Shown: positions 9,068 through 18,300, counted from the first letter of the stretch. The stretch: 64,000 bases of DNA from Flavobacterium collinsii (GCF_902804485.1 NZ_CADCST010000061.1:1-64000), one strand, 5' to 3'. The notes: generated by a model from the sequence alone, not told the origin. Numbers and translations are program-made.

Positions 9068-9481
9068 TTATTTCTTTACCAATGAGGCGATTGTGATGCC
9101 TTGCATTGCTTTAAGAGTTTCGTCACGGATGATCATTAAACCGTGTCTAAGACTGCATTCTTCCTCGGTTTTGCAATCTGAACAAGGTTCGTAAAAGTTT
9201 AAAGAGGCACAAGGTAATAGCGCAATTGCACCGTCAAATAAACGGTGAATTTCTGCCAGAGTAATATCGTTTTTGGAGCGAATCAGATAATATCCACCAA
9301 ATTTTCCCTGCTTACTGCTCACAAAACGTCCTCGTTTCAGATCTAATAAAATCTGTTCGAGAAACTTTTTAGGAATATTGGCTCCATCAGCAATTTCAAT
9401 AGTTCTTGAAATGTGATTTTCTTCCTGTTCTGCTAAATAAAGTAAGGCCTTAAGGGCATATTTTGCTTTATGTGATAACAT
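9068..9481 (-). CDS. Rrf2 family transcriptional regulator
   Basis: The 137-residue winged-helix protein shows the Rrf2/IscR pattern: N-terminal LSHKAKYALKALLYLA, recognition region IPKKFLEQILLDLKR, and the wing SKQGKFGGYYL. The C-terminal half has four cysteines at residues 91, 100, 103 and 109 (C-x8-C-x2-C-x5-C), like Rrf2 members that bind an iron-sulfur cluster. The spacing differs from the three-Cys E. coli IscR. It lies upstream of the TonB receptor on the same strand and probably regulates it. Which ligand or signal it senses is unknown. Confidence 0.88.
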   Translation of the reverse strand: MLSHKAKYALKALLYLAEQEENHISRTIEIADGANIPKKFLEQILLDLKRGRFVSSKQGKFGGYYLIRSKNDITLAEIHRLFDGAIALLPCASLNFYEPCSDCKTEEECSLRHGLMIIRDETLKAMQGITIASLVKK

Positions 9482-9600
9482 CTATTTTTGAATTATAAAT
9501 TTGTAAAATGTAAGCTGTGAGTTATGAGCTGTAAAATGTGAGTTGTGAAATGTAAGCCGTAAGCTGTAAATTATCACTAAAAAACTGCGACTGCGACTGT
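9482..9600. repeat. TGTAAGCTGTGA-type degenerate repeats
   Basis: The gap between the Rrf2 and TPM genes is filled with near-repeats such as GTAAAATGTAAGCTGTGAG and GTGAAATGTAAGCCG. The same family, in reverse orientation, lies at 40594-40640. No gene or clear promoter is visible. Confidence 0.5.
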
Positions 9601-9609
9601 CAACTTCCT

Positions 9610-10434
9610 CTACCAGCCCCCGCTTGAACCTCCCCCAGAGAAGCCTCCGCCGCCAAAACCGCCGCCAAAACCACCTCCGCCACCGGATGATCCACCGCCA
9701 AAGCCTCCAAATCCGCCGCCTCCGCTTCTGCCAAGACTACTTAGTAGAATTACATCCATAAGACTAGGGCCGCCTCCGCCATTATTGCCTGAATTACCTC
9801 CACCACCTCTTTTATTTCGGGACAGTAAAATTAATACAATTACAACAATTACAATAAAAGGCAGTATAGGAAAATCTTTTCCTTTGGTTTGCTTGCGTTC
9901 GCCTTTGAATTTCCCTTTAAAAACGTCAATGATAGCATCTGTTCCTTTGTCAAGACCATTATAAAAACTTCCGGCTTTGAACTCCGGAATAATTATATTT
10001 CGGATTATTGTTCCTCCAATTCCTGCAGTCAGTCGGTCTTCGAGACCGTAACCGGGATTTATAGCAATTTTTTTCTCGTTCTTTGCCAGCAGAATAATAA
10101 CACCATTATCATCTTTCGCGGTTCCTCCAATTCCCCAGGTTTGTCCCCATTTGGTCGCTAGCTGACTTACATCTTCACCTTTTAAACTCTCGATTGTAAT
10201 CACAACAATTTGAGTAGTAGTCGAATCAGAATAACGAATTAGTTTTTCTTCAAGCTGTGCTTTTTCAGTTGCGCTTAGAATGTTGGCATAATCGTAGACT
10301 GAAGTTTGTAAAGTTGGTTTTTCCGGAATTGTAAATTGTGCAAAAATACCGTTGCAGGTAAAAAATGCTAGAAACAAAAAGGTAAGCTGAAAAAATCTTT
10401 TGGAATTTGAGATTGTATTGTTGAAAATTTTCAT
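9610..10434 (-). CDS. TPM domain protein with Gly-rich tail (YgcG family)
   Basis: The 274-residue protein has a signal peptide (about 1-32, ending GIFAQ) and a TPM domain (about 40-170). The TPM domain includes VYDYANILSATEKAQLEEKL, TQIVVITIESL, WGIGGTAKDDNGVIILLAKNEKKIAINPGYGLE and the closing DAIIDVFKGKF. One membrane helix lies at about 188-206. The tail is almost pure Gly/Ser (GGGGFGGFGGG...SGGW). TPM proteins with this layout are usually encoded beside lemA, as here. The exact function is not established. Only 3 bases separate it from the next TPM gene, so they are co-transcribed. Confidence 0.9.
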   Translation of the reverse strand: MKIFNNTISNSKRFFQLTFLFLAFFTCNGIFAQFTIPEKPTLQTSVYDYANILSATEKAQLEEKLIRYSDSTTTQIVVITIESLKGEDVSQLATKWGQTWGIGGTAKDDNGVIILLAKNEKKIAINPGYGLEDRLTAGIGGTIIRNIIIPEFKAGSFYNGLDKGTDAIIDVFKGKFKGERKQTKGKDFPILPFIVIVVIVLILLSRNKRGGGGNSGNNGGGGPSLMDVILLSSLGRSGGGGFGGFGGGSSGGGGGFGGGFGGGGFSGGGSSGGW

Positions 10435-10437
10435 TGT

Positions 10438-10875
10438 CTATCCTTTTGATATTTCGTTTGATAATTCGTTGGTGTCCCCTTCAGACCATGGAAAGTACTT
10501 TTTCAATTGTTCGCCGGCATTTAATATACCGTCGACAATACCTTGTTTAAATTTTCCCGATTTAAATTGTAGAATCATGGCATCTTTGGTGCAATCCCAA
10601 AAATCGACAGTAACCACATCGTTTATGCCTTTGTCTCCGCAAATAGCAAAAGTTTTATCAGCTACGGCAAAGTAAAACAGAACCCCATTTTTAAGTGAGG
10701 TTTCGTGCATTTTTAATTCATGAAAAACTTCCAAAGCCCTGTCAAAGGGAGCTTTAGAAGTTGTTTGTTCTATATGTACTCTAATTTCGCCAGAAGTATT
10801 ATTTTCGGCCACACGAATAGCTTCAACAATATCTTGTTCTTCTTCTTTGGATAAAAAATCTTCTACTTTTGACAT
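10438..10875 (-). CDS. TPM domain protein, short cytoplasmic form
   Basis: The 145-residue protein consists essentially of one TPM domain, with EEQDIVEAIRVAENNTSGEIRVHIEQ, FDRALEVFHELKMHETSLKNGVLFYFAVADKTFAICGDKGIN and the final GIVDGILNAGEQLKKYFP. It has no signal peptide, unlike its downstream partner. The pair lies directly after lemA, the common LemA-TPM-TPM arrangement in Bacteroidota. The role is unknown, possibly linked to membrane-protein or envelope maintenance. Confidence 0.88.
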   Translation of the reverse strand: MSKVEDFLSKEEEQDIVEAIRVAENNTSGEIRVHIEQTTSKAPFDRALEVFHELKMHETSLKNGVLFYFAVADKTFAICGDKGINDVVTVDFWDCTKDAMILQFKSGKFKQGIVDGILNAGEQLKKYFPWSEGDTNELSNEISKG

Positions 10876-10966
10876 TGAAATTATTTTTGAGTTAAAGATT
10901 AACGATTTTAGCTCTCAGAATTAATCTGCAGTCTAAAATCGTCAATCAAAATATTAAATCTAATTT

Positions 10967-11551
10967 TTAGAATTTTACTTCAACTGGTTTTTCCGCTCCG
11001 GCAACCGCTTCAAAGTATGGTTTTTCTTTATATTCACTTAAGAACCATTTGTTTGGAATAGAAAGGACATACCCATTGTAAGTCTGTACAGCTTCATTGA
11101 AACGTGTTCTGGCTGTTAAAATTTGATTTTCAGTACTGGCCAGTTCATCTTGTAATTTCAGGAAGTTTTCGTTTGCTTTTAATGTTGGGTATTGCTCAAC
11201 AGAAACTAACAATCTTGACAAAGAAGAAGATACACCGCTTTGCGCCTGATTGAACTGTGCTAATTGCTCAGGAGTTACATTACTTGGATCAATTGTTACG
11301 GAAGTTGCTTTTGCTCTGGCTTCAATAACAGCTGTTAGAGTTGATTTTTCAAAATCGGCAGCCCCTTTTACAGTGTTAACTAAATTTCCGATAAGGTCAT
11401 TACGTCTTTGGTAAGTGGTACTCACATTTCCCCACTCTTTATTAACAGCCTGACTATGTTGTAAAGCACTATTTTTAATTCCAATTGACCAAACTGCAAT
11501 AATTACAATTAGCGCTACAATAATTCCTACGGGGATTAACCATTTTTTCAT
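10967..11551 (-). CDS. LemA family protein
   Basis: The 194-residue protein has an N-terminal membrane helix (about 4-23) followed by a long all-helical domain. Typical LemA features are NKEWGNVSTTYQRRNDLIGNLVNTVKG, SLSRLLVSVEQYPTLKANENFLKLQDELASTENQI and the closing RFNEAVQTYNGYVLSIPNKWF. LemA is membrane-anchored with the helical domain probably outside the cytoplasm, and its function is poorly defined. It lies between MerR and the two TPM genes and is probably part of one unit with them. Confidence 0.93.
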   Translation of the reverse strand: MKKWLIPVGIIVALIVIIAVWSIGIKNSALQHSQAVNKEWGNVSTTYQRRNDLIGNLVNTVKGAADFEKSTLTAVIEARAKATSVTIDPSNVTPEQLAQFNQAQSGVSSSLSRLLVSVEQYPTLKANENFLKLQDELASTENQILTARTRFNEAVQTYNGYVLSIPNKWFLSEYKEKPYFEAVAGAEKPVEVKF

Positions 11552-11592
11552 ATCTGTTTTGATTTAAGTTTGTTTCTGATTTATTTAATATG

Positions 11593-11925
11593 TTATAATT
11601 CGTTCTTAATATCGATTAATTGAGTTTTTATGGTCTCTAATTTACGTATTATTTCGAATTTATCTAATGTTTTCTTCTGACCTTCTTTCAAATGTGTTTT
11701 GGCGCCTTCGAGCGTAAAACCTCTTTCCTTAACCAAATGATAGATTAATTGTAGGTTGGTGATGTCTTCGGGCGTAAACATTCTGTTACCTTTGGCATTT
11801 TTTTTAGGTTTCAAAATATCAAATTCGCTATCCCAAAACCGAATCAATGATGCATTGACATTAAAAGCCTTGGCTACTTCGCCAATACTAAAATATCGTT
11901 TATCTTTTGAAAGCTCAATATGCAT
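11593..11925 (-). CDS. MerR family transcriptional regulator
   Basis: The short 110-residue MerR-type protein has the helix-turn-helix KRYFSIGEVAKAFNVNASLIRFWDSEFDILKPKKNAKGNRMFTPEDI at about 9-53. A helical dimerisation stretch ends in KTQLIDIKNEL. There is no large effector domain, so it probably senses no small molecule by itself. It has its own exact -7 box 25 bases upstream and is followed by lemA, so it may regulate its own operon. Confidence 0.85.
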   Translation of the reverse strand: MHIELSKDKRYFSIGEVAKAFNVNASLIRFWDSEFDILKPKKNAKGNRMFTPEDITNLQLIYHLVKERGFTLEGAKTHLKEGQKKTLDKFEIIRKLETIKTQLIDIKNEL

Positions 11926-11949
11926 GTTTCTTAATTTTCTATTTTATTC

Positions 11950-11957
11950 CAAAAATA
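11950..11957 (-). promoter_or_regulatory. -7 box of the MerR-LemA-TPM genes
   Basis: Reads TATTTTTG on the minus strand, an exact TAnnTTTG, about 25 bases before the MerR start codon. This separates the MerR unit from the M23 peptidase gene upstream. Confidence 0.55.
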
Positions 11958-11972
11958 CTACTTTTTGCAGTA

Positions 11973-12950
11973 TTAATCTAATGACTGATTTTCCTGGTTC
12001 GCCATTTGTGAAATGGCTACATATTCTACTGCCGAAATATTACCGTAATAGAAGTTTAGCGGATTTACGACTTTCCCGTCTTTGTGTACTTCATAGTGGC
12101 AATGTGGTCCTTCAGATCTTCCTGTGCTTCCCACATATCCAATAACGTCGCCTCGTTTTACGCGTTGGCCTGGTCTGCAATTGTATTTGCTTAAATGCGC
12201 ATACAGACTTTCGTAGCCAAAACCATGCCTGATGACCACATGATTTCCAAATCCTGAAGCCGAATTATCGGCCCGATCTACAACACCATCCCCTGTGGCA
12301 TAAACTGGAGAACCTGTTTTAGCGGTGAAATCCATTCCGTTATGCATTTTTCGAACTTTTGTAAAAGGATCGGTTCTGTATCCAAAACCCGAAGCCATAC
12401 GTATTAAATTCTCGTTTCGTACAGGCTGAATTGCCGGAATCGCGAGTAATAAGTTGCCTTTTGTACTTGCCAGCTTTAGAATTTCATCTAAAGACTTGGA
12501 CTGAATGGCCAACTCTTTAGAGAGACGGTCGATTCGTTTTGTGGTGTTTAAAACCAACTGAGAATTATTGTAACCTTCTAAGTCTTTGTATTTTCGATAA
12601 TCTCTAAAACCTGCTTTTCGAAGAGAATCCGGAATTTCGGCTTTATTGAAATAAACTCTGTATATGTTATTGTCTCTATTTTCTAATGCTTCCGCTACAG
12701 CATCGATCTCATCCATTTTTCTGTTCAAAATGGCATATTGTAATTTCAGGTTTTCAATTTCGCGTGCCTGTAAACGATCTTTTGGTGTTTCGAAATAAGG
12801 AGTATTGATTAAAAGGATAAAAACTAAAAAGCCAAACAATGCCGAAGCCAATAAAAATAGTAAAGCATAGCCAATTTTAGCCCTTTTTCGGGTCTTTATT
12901 TTCGTATAAGCCAGATTTTCTGAGTCGTAATAATATTTTACTTTCGCCAT
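11973..12950 (-). CDS. M23 family metallopeptidase
   Basis: The 325-residue cell-wall endopeptidase is anchored by an N-terminal membrane helix (about 28-48). A helical coiled region follows (about 55-95, then 135-165). The LytM/M23 zinc domain spans about 185-300. Zinc and catalytic residues are visible: H203 and D207 in HNGMD, H252 in YAHLS, and H283/H285 in GPHCHYEVH. These correspond to the full LytM set, so the enzyme should be active against peptidoglycan cross-bridges, unlike degenerate EnvC-type relatives. It is divergent from alaS and has a candidate -7 box at 12998. Confidence 0.93.
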   Translation of the reverse strand: MAKVKYYYDSENLAYTKIKTRKRAKIGYALLFLLASALFGFLVFILLINTPYFETPKDRLQAREIENLKLQYAILNRKMDEIDAVAEALENRDNNIYRVYFNKAEIPDSLRKAGFRDYRKYKDLEGYNNSQLVLNTTKRIDRLSKELAIQSKSLDEILKLASTKGNLLLAIPAIQPVRNENLIRMASGFGYRTDPFTKVRKMHNGMDFTAKTGSPVYATGDGVVDRADNSASGFGNHVVIRHGFGYESLYAHLSKYNCRPGQRVKRGDVIGYVGSTGRSEGPHCHYEVHKDGKVVNPLNFYYGNISAVEYVAISQMANQENQSLD

Positions 12951-12997
12951 ATTTTAAAATACCCTATTTTTGCAGCTTGTAAAATAAGTTAGTCGAA

Positions 12998-13005
12998 CAA
13001 ATTTA
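12998..13005 (-). promoter_or_regulatory. -7 box of the M23 peptidase gene
   Basis: Reads TAAATTTG on the minus strand, an exact TAnnTTTG, about 50 bases upstream of the peptidase start codon. Confidence 0.45.
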
Positions 13006-13047
13006 ATAAATGTTTCATGATGTTCGAAGCTTTTTTTCAAGAATAGA

Positions 13048-13210
13048 ACAATTAGATAATGTGTCAATTTGATAATTAGATAATGCCTTAAATGCGAAAT
13101 TTATTGTTTTGAACTTTAATTTTTGTGCTAAAAAGAGGTAAGTATCACATTTTCAGATTAACATATTTTTTAATTAATTATCACATTTTCAAATTGACAC
13201 ATTTTCTAAT
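13048..13210. repeat. ATTATCAAATTGACACATTTTCTAATT repeats before alaS
   Basis: The alaS upstream region holds repeats built from TCAAATTGACACA and TTTTCTAATT in both orientations (about 13048-13083 reversed, 13146-13208 forward). The same family recurs at 36473-36505 and 36635-36661. The last copy ends a few bases before the alaS start codon. Confidence 0.55.
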
Positions 13211-13216
13211 TTTAAT

Positions 13217-15847
13217 ATGAAATCACAAGACGTACGTAAACAATTTTTAGATTTTTTTGAGAGTAAAGGACACACTATCGTGCCATCAGCTCCTATTGTA
13301 CTTAAAGACGACCCAACCTTAATGTTCAACAACTCGGGAATGGCCCAGTTTAAAGAATATTTCTTAGGAAACGGAACTCCAAAAAGTCCGAGAATTGCCG
13401 ATACGCAAAAATGTCTTCGTGTTTCCGGAAAACATAACGATCTTGAAGAAGTAGGTATCGATACCTATCACCACACCATGTTTGAGATGTTAGGAAACTG
13501 GTCTTTTGGAGATTATTTCAAAAAAGAAGCAATCAACTGGGCTTGGGAATTACTGACAGAAGTATATAAAATTCCAAAAGAGAACCTTTATGTTTCGGTT
13601 TTTGAAGGAAGTAAAGAGGATAATGTTCCGTTTGATCAGGAAGCTTGGGATATCTGGAAAGAATTAATCGATGAAGATCGAATTATTCTTGGAAATAAAA
13701 AAGACAATTTCTGGGAAATGGGAGATCAGGGACCATGTGGACCTTGTTCTGAAATTCACGTTGATTTGCGTACTCCGGAAGAGAAAGCAGCAGTTTCTGG
13801 TAAAAGTTTAGTAAACAACGATCATCCACAAGTAGTTGAAATCTGGAATAATGTATTCATGGAATTCAACCGTAAGGCTGATGGTTCGTTAGAGAAACTT
13901 CCGGCACAACACGTTGATACCGGAATGGGATTTGAGCGTTTGTGTATGGCGTTACAAGGAAAAACATCGAATTATGATACCGATGTTTTCATGCCTTTAA
14001 TTAGAGAAATTGAAACGATCACCGGAGCAAATTATACTGTTAAAGCATCAAATGAAGCAGAGGAAAAAGTAAATATTGCGATTCGTGTAATTGCAGACCA
14101 CGTTCGTGCGGTAGCCTTTGCTATTGCTGATGGACAGTTACCGTCTAACACGGGTGCTGGTTATGTGATTCGTCGAATTTTGCGTCGTGCCATTCGTTAC
14201 GGATTTACTTTCCTAAATATAAAAGAAGCTTTTATCTATAAATTGGTAGAAACTTTGAGTGAACAAATGGGAGATTCTTTCCCGGAAATCAGAACTCAAA
14301 AAGCACTTTGTTCGAATGTGATTCGTGAAGAAGAAAACTCTTTTTTACGTACGCTTGATCAGGGATTAGTACTTTTAGATGCTGTGATTTTAAACAATTC
14401 AGGAGACACTATTGATGGTAAAAAAGCTTTTGAGTTGTATGATACTTATGGTTTTCCTATTGATTTAACTGCTTTAATTCTTTCTGAAAAGGGGTTGAAA
14501 TTAGATGAAAAAGGATTTCAGGAACAACTGCAATTGCAAAAAGAACGTTCCCGTGCAGCTTCAAAAGTAACTGCCGGTGACTGGAATGTTCTTGTAGAAG
14601 ATGATATTCAGGAATTTGTAGGGTATGACAGATTATCGCATCAGGTGAAAATCACAAAGTACCGCAGAGTAGATAGTGTAAAAGATGGTGAAATTTATCA
14701 GTTGGTTTTCAATGCAACTCCGTTTTATGGAGAAAGCGGAGGACAAACCGGAGATAAAGGATATTTGGAGTCTCAAAATGGCGATATCGTTTACATTATC
14801 GATACTAAAAAAGAGAACAACCAAACCATACATTTGGCAAAATCGTTACCTGAAAATTTAACAGGAACTTTTAATGCTGTTGTTGATGCTAATCAAAGAG
14901 CAAAAACATCGTCAAATCACTCGGCTACGCATTTATTGCACCAGGGATTGCGCAAAATATTAGGAACACATATTGAGCAAAAAGGATCTATGGTTCGAAA
15001 TGCTTCTTTGCGTTTTGACTTTTCTCACTTCTCAAAAGTATCTGATGAGGAATTGAAAGAAGTAGAGAATTTTGTGAATGCAAGAATTCGTGAGAGTTTG
15101 CCTTTAATTGAAAAAAGAGCAATTTCGAAAGATCAGGCTCTTGAAGAAGGAGCAATTGCTTTGTTTGGAGAGAAATATGGAGATCTGGTTCGTATGATTA
15201 AGTTTGGAGATTCTGTCGAATTATGTGGTGGAACTCACGTAGCAAATACTTCAGATATCTGGCATTTTAAAATTATTTCGGAAGGAGCTGTAGCAGCAGG
15301 AATCAGAAGAATTGAAGCAATCACCAGCGAAGCTGCAAAAGACTATTTTGAGTCTCAATTGCTTTCTTATGATGAAATTAAAGAGACTTTGAAAAATGCT
15401 CAGGATCCTGTAAAAGCGATCCAGTCTTTACAGGAAGAAAACATTCAGTTGAAAAAACAACTGGAAGTACTATTGAAAGATAAAGCCAAAAACATGAAAG
15501 GTGATTTGGCTAAAGAATTGCAAGAAATCAATGGCGTTCAATTCTTAGCAAAACAAGTAGATTTAAATCCGGAAGGAGCAAAAGATTTGGCTTATGAATT
15601 GGGTAATTCTTATAATAATCTGTTTGTAGTTTTCGCAACTGCACAGGAAGGAAAACCAATGTTAACTTGCTACATTTCTAAAGAAATTGTAGCAGAGAAA
15701 AACCTAAACGCAGGACAAGTAGTTCGTGAATTAGGAAAATACATCCAGGGAGGAGGAGGAGGACAGCCTTTCTTCGCTACTGCAGGAGGTAAAAATGTTG
15801 ACGGAATTGGCGAGGCGCTGGCTAAAGCGATTGATTTCGTGAAGTAG
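13217..15847 (+). CDS. alaS: Alanine-tRNA ligase
   Basis: The 876-residue enzyme charges tRNA-Ala and has the usual family length. The class II catalytic core is N-terminal ([57 protein letters not shown]). The editing domain carries its zinc-binding motif HSATH at about residue 568 and CGGTH at about 670-674. The C-terminal C-Ala domain ends with [15 protein letters not shown]. No leader peptide or other amino-acid-responsive structure is evident upstream. A terminator follows at 15909. Confidence 0.98.
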   Translation: MKSQDVRKQFLDFFESKGHTIVPSAPIVLKDDPTLMFNNSGMAQFKEYFLGNGTPKSPRIADTQKCLRVSGKHNDLEEVGIDTYHHTMFEMLGNWSFGDYFKKEAINWAWELLTEVYKIPKENLYVSVFEGSKEDNVPFDQEAWDIWKELIDEDRIILGNKKDNFWEMGDQGPCGPCSEIHVDLRTPEEKAAVSGKSLVNNDHPQVVEIWNNVFMEFNRKADGSLEKLPAQHVDTGMGFERLCMALQGKTSNYDTDVFMPLIREIETITGANYTVKASNEAEEKVNIAIRVIADHVRAVAFAIADGQLPSNTGAGYVIRRILRRAIRYGFTFLNIKEAFIYKLVETLSEQMGDSFPEIRTQKALCSNVIREEENSFLRTLDQGLVLLDAVILNNSGDTIDGKKAFELYDTYGFPIDLTALILSEKGLKLDEKGFQEQLQLQKERSRAASKVTAGDWNVLVEDDIQEFVGYDRLSHQVKITKYRRVDSVKDGEIYQLVFNATPFYGESGGQTGDKGYLESQNGDIVYIIDTKKENNQTIHLAKSLPENLTGTFNAVVDANQRAKTSSNHSATHLLHQGLRKILGTHIEQKGSMVRNASLRFDFSHFSKVSDEELKEVENFVNARIRESLPLIEKRAISKDQALEEGAIALFGEKYGDLVRMIKFGDSVELCGGTHVANTSDIWHFKIISEGAVAAGIRRIEAITSEAAKDYFESQLLSYDEIKETLKNAQDPVKAIQSLQEENIQLKKQLEVLLKDKAKNMKGDLAKELQEINGVQFLAKQVDLNPEGAKDLAYELGNSYNNLFVVFATAQEGKPMLTCYISKEIVAEKNLNAGQVVRELGKYIQGGGGGQPFFATAGGKNVDGIGEALAKAIDFVK

Positions 15848-15853
15848 TTTTTT

Positions 15854-15890
15854 TTAAGGAGCTAAGGGACTAAGAATCTAAGTTTCTAAG
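15854..15890 (+). repeat. NNNCTAAG octamer array, left arm
   Basis: Just past the alaS stop codon, CTAAG recurs four times with an exact 8-base period. The first 29 bases match, at 25 positions, the reverse complement of 16176-16204, so the two arrays form imperfect inverted repeats around the hairpin cluster. Confidence 0.65.
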
Positions 15891-15908
15891 CTTTTGAAAT
15901 ATTATAAC

Positions 15909-15945
15909 AAATCCGACAGATTAAAGCCTGTCGGATTTTGTATTT
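15909..15945 (+). terminator. Intrinsic terminator of alaS
   Basis: Perfect 11-bp hairpin AAATCCGACAG / CTGTCGGATTT with an 8-base loop, followed by TTGTATTT. It is the first of four hairpins in this gap. Confidence 0.7.
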
Positions 15946-15962
15946 AATGCAAATTCAATAGC

Positions 15963-16105
15963 GTCCAGCTTTAGCTGGATGTTTCTTGAAGTTAAAAAGA
16001 AAAGGGCTTTAGCCAAGCGTAACAGTTTGGCTAAAGCCCTTTGTTTTAATCTATTTTTTTCAATAGCATCCAGCTGAAGCAGGATGCTATTGAAAAAAAT
16101 AGATT
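15963..16105. repeat. Cluster of three palindromic repeats
   Basis: Three hairpins follow the alaS terminator. The first is GTCCAGC / GCTGGAT at 15963-15980. The second is a perfect 16-bp stem, AAAGGGCTTTAGCCAA (16001-16016) with its complement at 16027-16042. The third is a perfect 24-bp stem, 16048-16071 with 16082-16105, with a 10-base loop. The first and third share the core ATAGCNTCCAGCT, so they look like diverged copies of one repeat. Confidence 0.75.
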
Positions 16106-16175
16106 AGATCCTCGTTGTAGAGATTTCAATTTCGCAGAAATAACAAATAGTACGTTTCGGGAATGTTAAAAAAAA

Positions 16176-16204
16176 CTCAGAATCTTAGTACCTTAGCCCC
16201 TTAA
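16176..16204 (-). repeat. NNNCTAAG octamer array, right arm
   Basis: Read on the minus strand, CTAAG recurs with an 8-base period. The array abuts the stop codon of the ABC transporter gene. It is the inverted partner of 15854-15882, with 25 of 29 bases identical. Confidence 0.65.
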
Positions 16205-17950
16205 CTATTTTCTTTCCCCAATTTGCTGGCGCCACATAGCGTAATACAATCCTTTTTCGAAAATTAGATCCTCATGTTTTCCCTGTTCGATGATTTTTCC
16301 TTGTTCCAATACAAAAATTTTATCCGCATGCATTACAGTTGATAAACGGTGCGCAATTAAAACCGTGATTCTGTTTTTGTCTGATATATTACGAATAGTA
16401 GTGTTGATTTCTTCTTCGGTAATAGAATCTAAAGCAGAAGTGGCTTCATCAAAAATCAATAAATTCGGATTTCTTAAAATAGCACGGGCAATCGATAAAC
16501 GTTGTTTTTCCCCACCGGAAACTTTGATTCCACCTTCACCGATTGTGGTGTTTAAACCGTCTTCGGCACGCTGTAGAAGTTTCTCACAGCTTGCTCTTTT
16601 TAAAGCATCGTATAAATCTTCATCGGTTGCGTTGGGTCTTACGAATAATAAATTCTCCCGAATTGTTCCGGAGAACAGTTGTGCATCCTGAGTAACGAAT
16701 CCTAATTGTTTTCTTAAATCCAGCAAATCAATTTCTGCCGAATCAATATTATTATAAAATACATGACCTTCAGCGGGCGTGTACAAACCAACTAATAACT
16801 TTACTAAAGTAGTTTTTCCTGACCCCGAAGGCCCCACAAAAGCAACGGTCTCACCTTGTTTGATATCGAAATTAATATTTTCTACTGCTTTAAATTTGGC
16901 TGTTTTGTGCTGGAAACTCACATTAGAGAAAAGCAATGATTGAATTGCTCCAACATGTTTAGGGTTCTTTGGACGAAATTCTTTTGGAGCACTGAGTAAA
17001 GTTTTGAAATTTTCCATTGAAACCTTTGTTTCATTAAGTGCAATAATAAAATTCCCTAATTCTTGTAAAGGCCCAAAAATAAAGAAGGTAAAAAATACCA
17101 TTGTCAATAAATCTCCTACAATAATTTTATTTCCAAATAAGAAATAATACAATGTAAAAACAACGCAGGTTCTTAAAAAATGAACCGTTGTACCCTGTAT
17201 AAAACTCAAACTTCTGATAAAACGGATTTTTTCAAGTTCGAGTTGCAGGATTTTAAAGGTGTTCAGGTTTAGACGTTTTTCTTCCTGGTATGTTAGTCCA
17301 AGACTTTTTACCAATTCAATGTTTCTTAAACTTTCGGTTGTAGAACCAGCCAAAGCATTAGTTTGATTTACGATTTTTTTAGAAACAATTTTTATCTTTT
17401 TGCCTAGGTACGAACTTACCAACGCAATAATTGGAGCCGTAACCAAAAAGATGATCGAAATACGATAATCGATTCGGGCCACATAAACAATCACGAATAC
17501 AAAACCAATAACAGTCTGAAAGATTAAAGAGATTGATAGTGTAATTAACTTCTCAGAATCAGAACGTACTTTGGTTAGTTTGCTCAACGTTTCACCGCTT
17601 CGCTGATCTTCAAATTCTGCAAACGGCAGATCGAGCGATTTTTTGATTCCATCCGTGTACATTTGCGCTCCGGTGCGCTGAATCACGACATTCGTAAAAT
17701 AGTCCTGAAAGTTTTTGGTAATTCTGGAGACCATCGCAGCACCAAGAGAAAGACCAAGCCAGAACGACAGTGATTTTATAAAACCTATTTCATTGCCTGC
17801 GTATTTGTGAAGTCCAACACCACAATCCTGCATTAATTTACCGGTAATGATAGAGTCTGATAAGCTGAAACAGATGTTAATAGAAGCCATAATCAAAGCA
17901 AAAAGCAAAAGCATTTTGTGTTTGATTATATAAGAATATAATAATTTCAT
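16205..17950 (-). CDS. ABC transporter, fused permease and ATPase
   Basis: The 581-residue half-transporter has the exporter layout. An N-terminal transmembrane domain (about 1-310) has several hydrophobic helices (MLLLFALIMASINICF, FLGLSLGAAMV-type, FVFVIVYVAR, FLVTAPIIALVSSYLG). The C-terminal nucleotide-binding domain has Walker A GPSGSGKTT, signature VSGGEKQRLS, Walker B LLIFDEATSALD and switch AHRLS. It should work as a homodimer moving lipid, peptide or drug-like substrates; the substrate cannot be read. It converges with alaS and has an exact -7 box just upstream. Confidence 0.92.
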   Translation of the reverse strand: MKLLYSYIIKHKMLLLFALIMASINICFSLSDSIITGKLMQDCGVGLHKYAGNEIGFIKSLSFWLGLSLGAAMVSRITKNFQDYFTNVVIQRTGAQMYTDGIKKSLDLPFAEFEDQRSGETLSKLTKVRSDSEKLITLSISLIFQTVIGFVFVIVYVARIDYRISIIFLVTAPIIALVSSYLGKKIKIVSKKIVNQTNALAGSTTESLRNIELVKSLGLTYQEEKRLNLNTFKILQLELEKIRFIRSLSFIQGTTVHFLRTCVVFTLYYFLFGNKIIVGDLLTMVFFTFFIFGPLQELGNFIIALNETKVSMENFKTLLSAPKEFRPKNPKHVGAIQSLLFSNVSFQHKTAKFKAVENINFDIKQGETVAFVGPSGSGKTTLVKLLVGLYTPAEGHVFYNNIDSAEIDLLDLRKQLGFVTQDAQLFSGTIRENLLFVRPNATDEDLYDALKRASCEKLLQRAEDGLNTTIGEGGIKVSGGEKQRLSIARAILRNPNLLIFDEATSALDSITEEEINTTIRNISDKNRITVLIAHRLSTVMHADKIFVLEQGKIIEQGKHEDLIFEKGLYYAMWRQQIGERK

Positions 17951-17976
17951 AGGTGAATTTGAATTTGTGGAAGATG

Positions 17977-17984
17977 CAAAAGTA
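17977..17984 (-). promoter_or_regulatory. -7 box of the ABC transporter gene
   Basis: Reads TACTTTTG on the minus strand, an exact TAnnTTTG, about 27 bases before the start codon. Confidence 0.55.
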
Positions 17985-18256
17985 ATGAATTGTTTAACGC
18001 TGTTAAGTTGCTTTTTGTTATTAAAAATGTAAATTTTTTTTACAGCTGAAATGACGAGTGTTTTTTTAATCCTGAATGTTTTAATTTTTCAGGAAACCTC
18101 TTTTTTAACACGGGGAAAATATGAAAAACTAAGAAAAAAGCTAGGTGTTTATAGTGTGTTTTACTTTTTTATTAAATTATATTACTAATAGTTTTTATAT
18201 AGGTTGCTTGTTATTAGTAAATTGATAGAAGTGCTTAAGAATACTATGCTTTTTAA
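17985..18256. other. Intergenic, nothing recognised
   Basis: This AT-rich stretch lies between the divergent ABC transporter and lipoprotein promoters. No gene, RNA or clear repeat is seen apart from the regulatory box that starts at 18257. Confidence 0.4.
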
Positions 18257-18300
18257 TGTGGAATCCCGTAAGGCTTTAAATTTTGGTTATATTATTTTCG
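18257..18300 (+). promoter_or_regulatory. Promoter with duplicated 17-base upstream box
   Basis: TGTGGAATCCCGTAAGG at 18257-18273 is followed after exactly 19 bases by TATTTTCG at 18293-18300, a one-mismatch -7 box. The same 17 bases recur at 19371-19387, again 19 bases before a -7 box (TACGTTTG). The box occupies the position where the -33 element would be. Confidence 0.5.

Noticed and set aside
13048..13210. Amino-acid-responsive leader or riboswitch before alaS
   Set aside because: The region consists of AT-rich dispersed repeats, with no leader peptide rich in Ala codons and no terminator/antiterminator pair.
15854..16204. Insertion sequence with terminal inverted repeats
   Set aside because: There is no transposase frame in the 350 bases and no target-site duplication is evident; it is reported as a repeat island instead.
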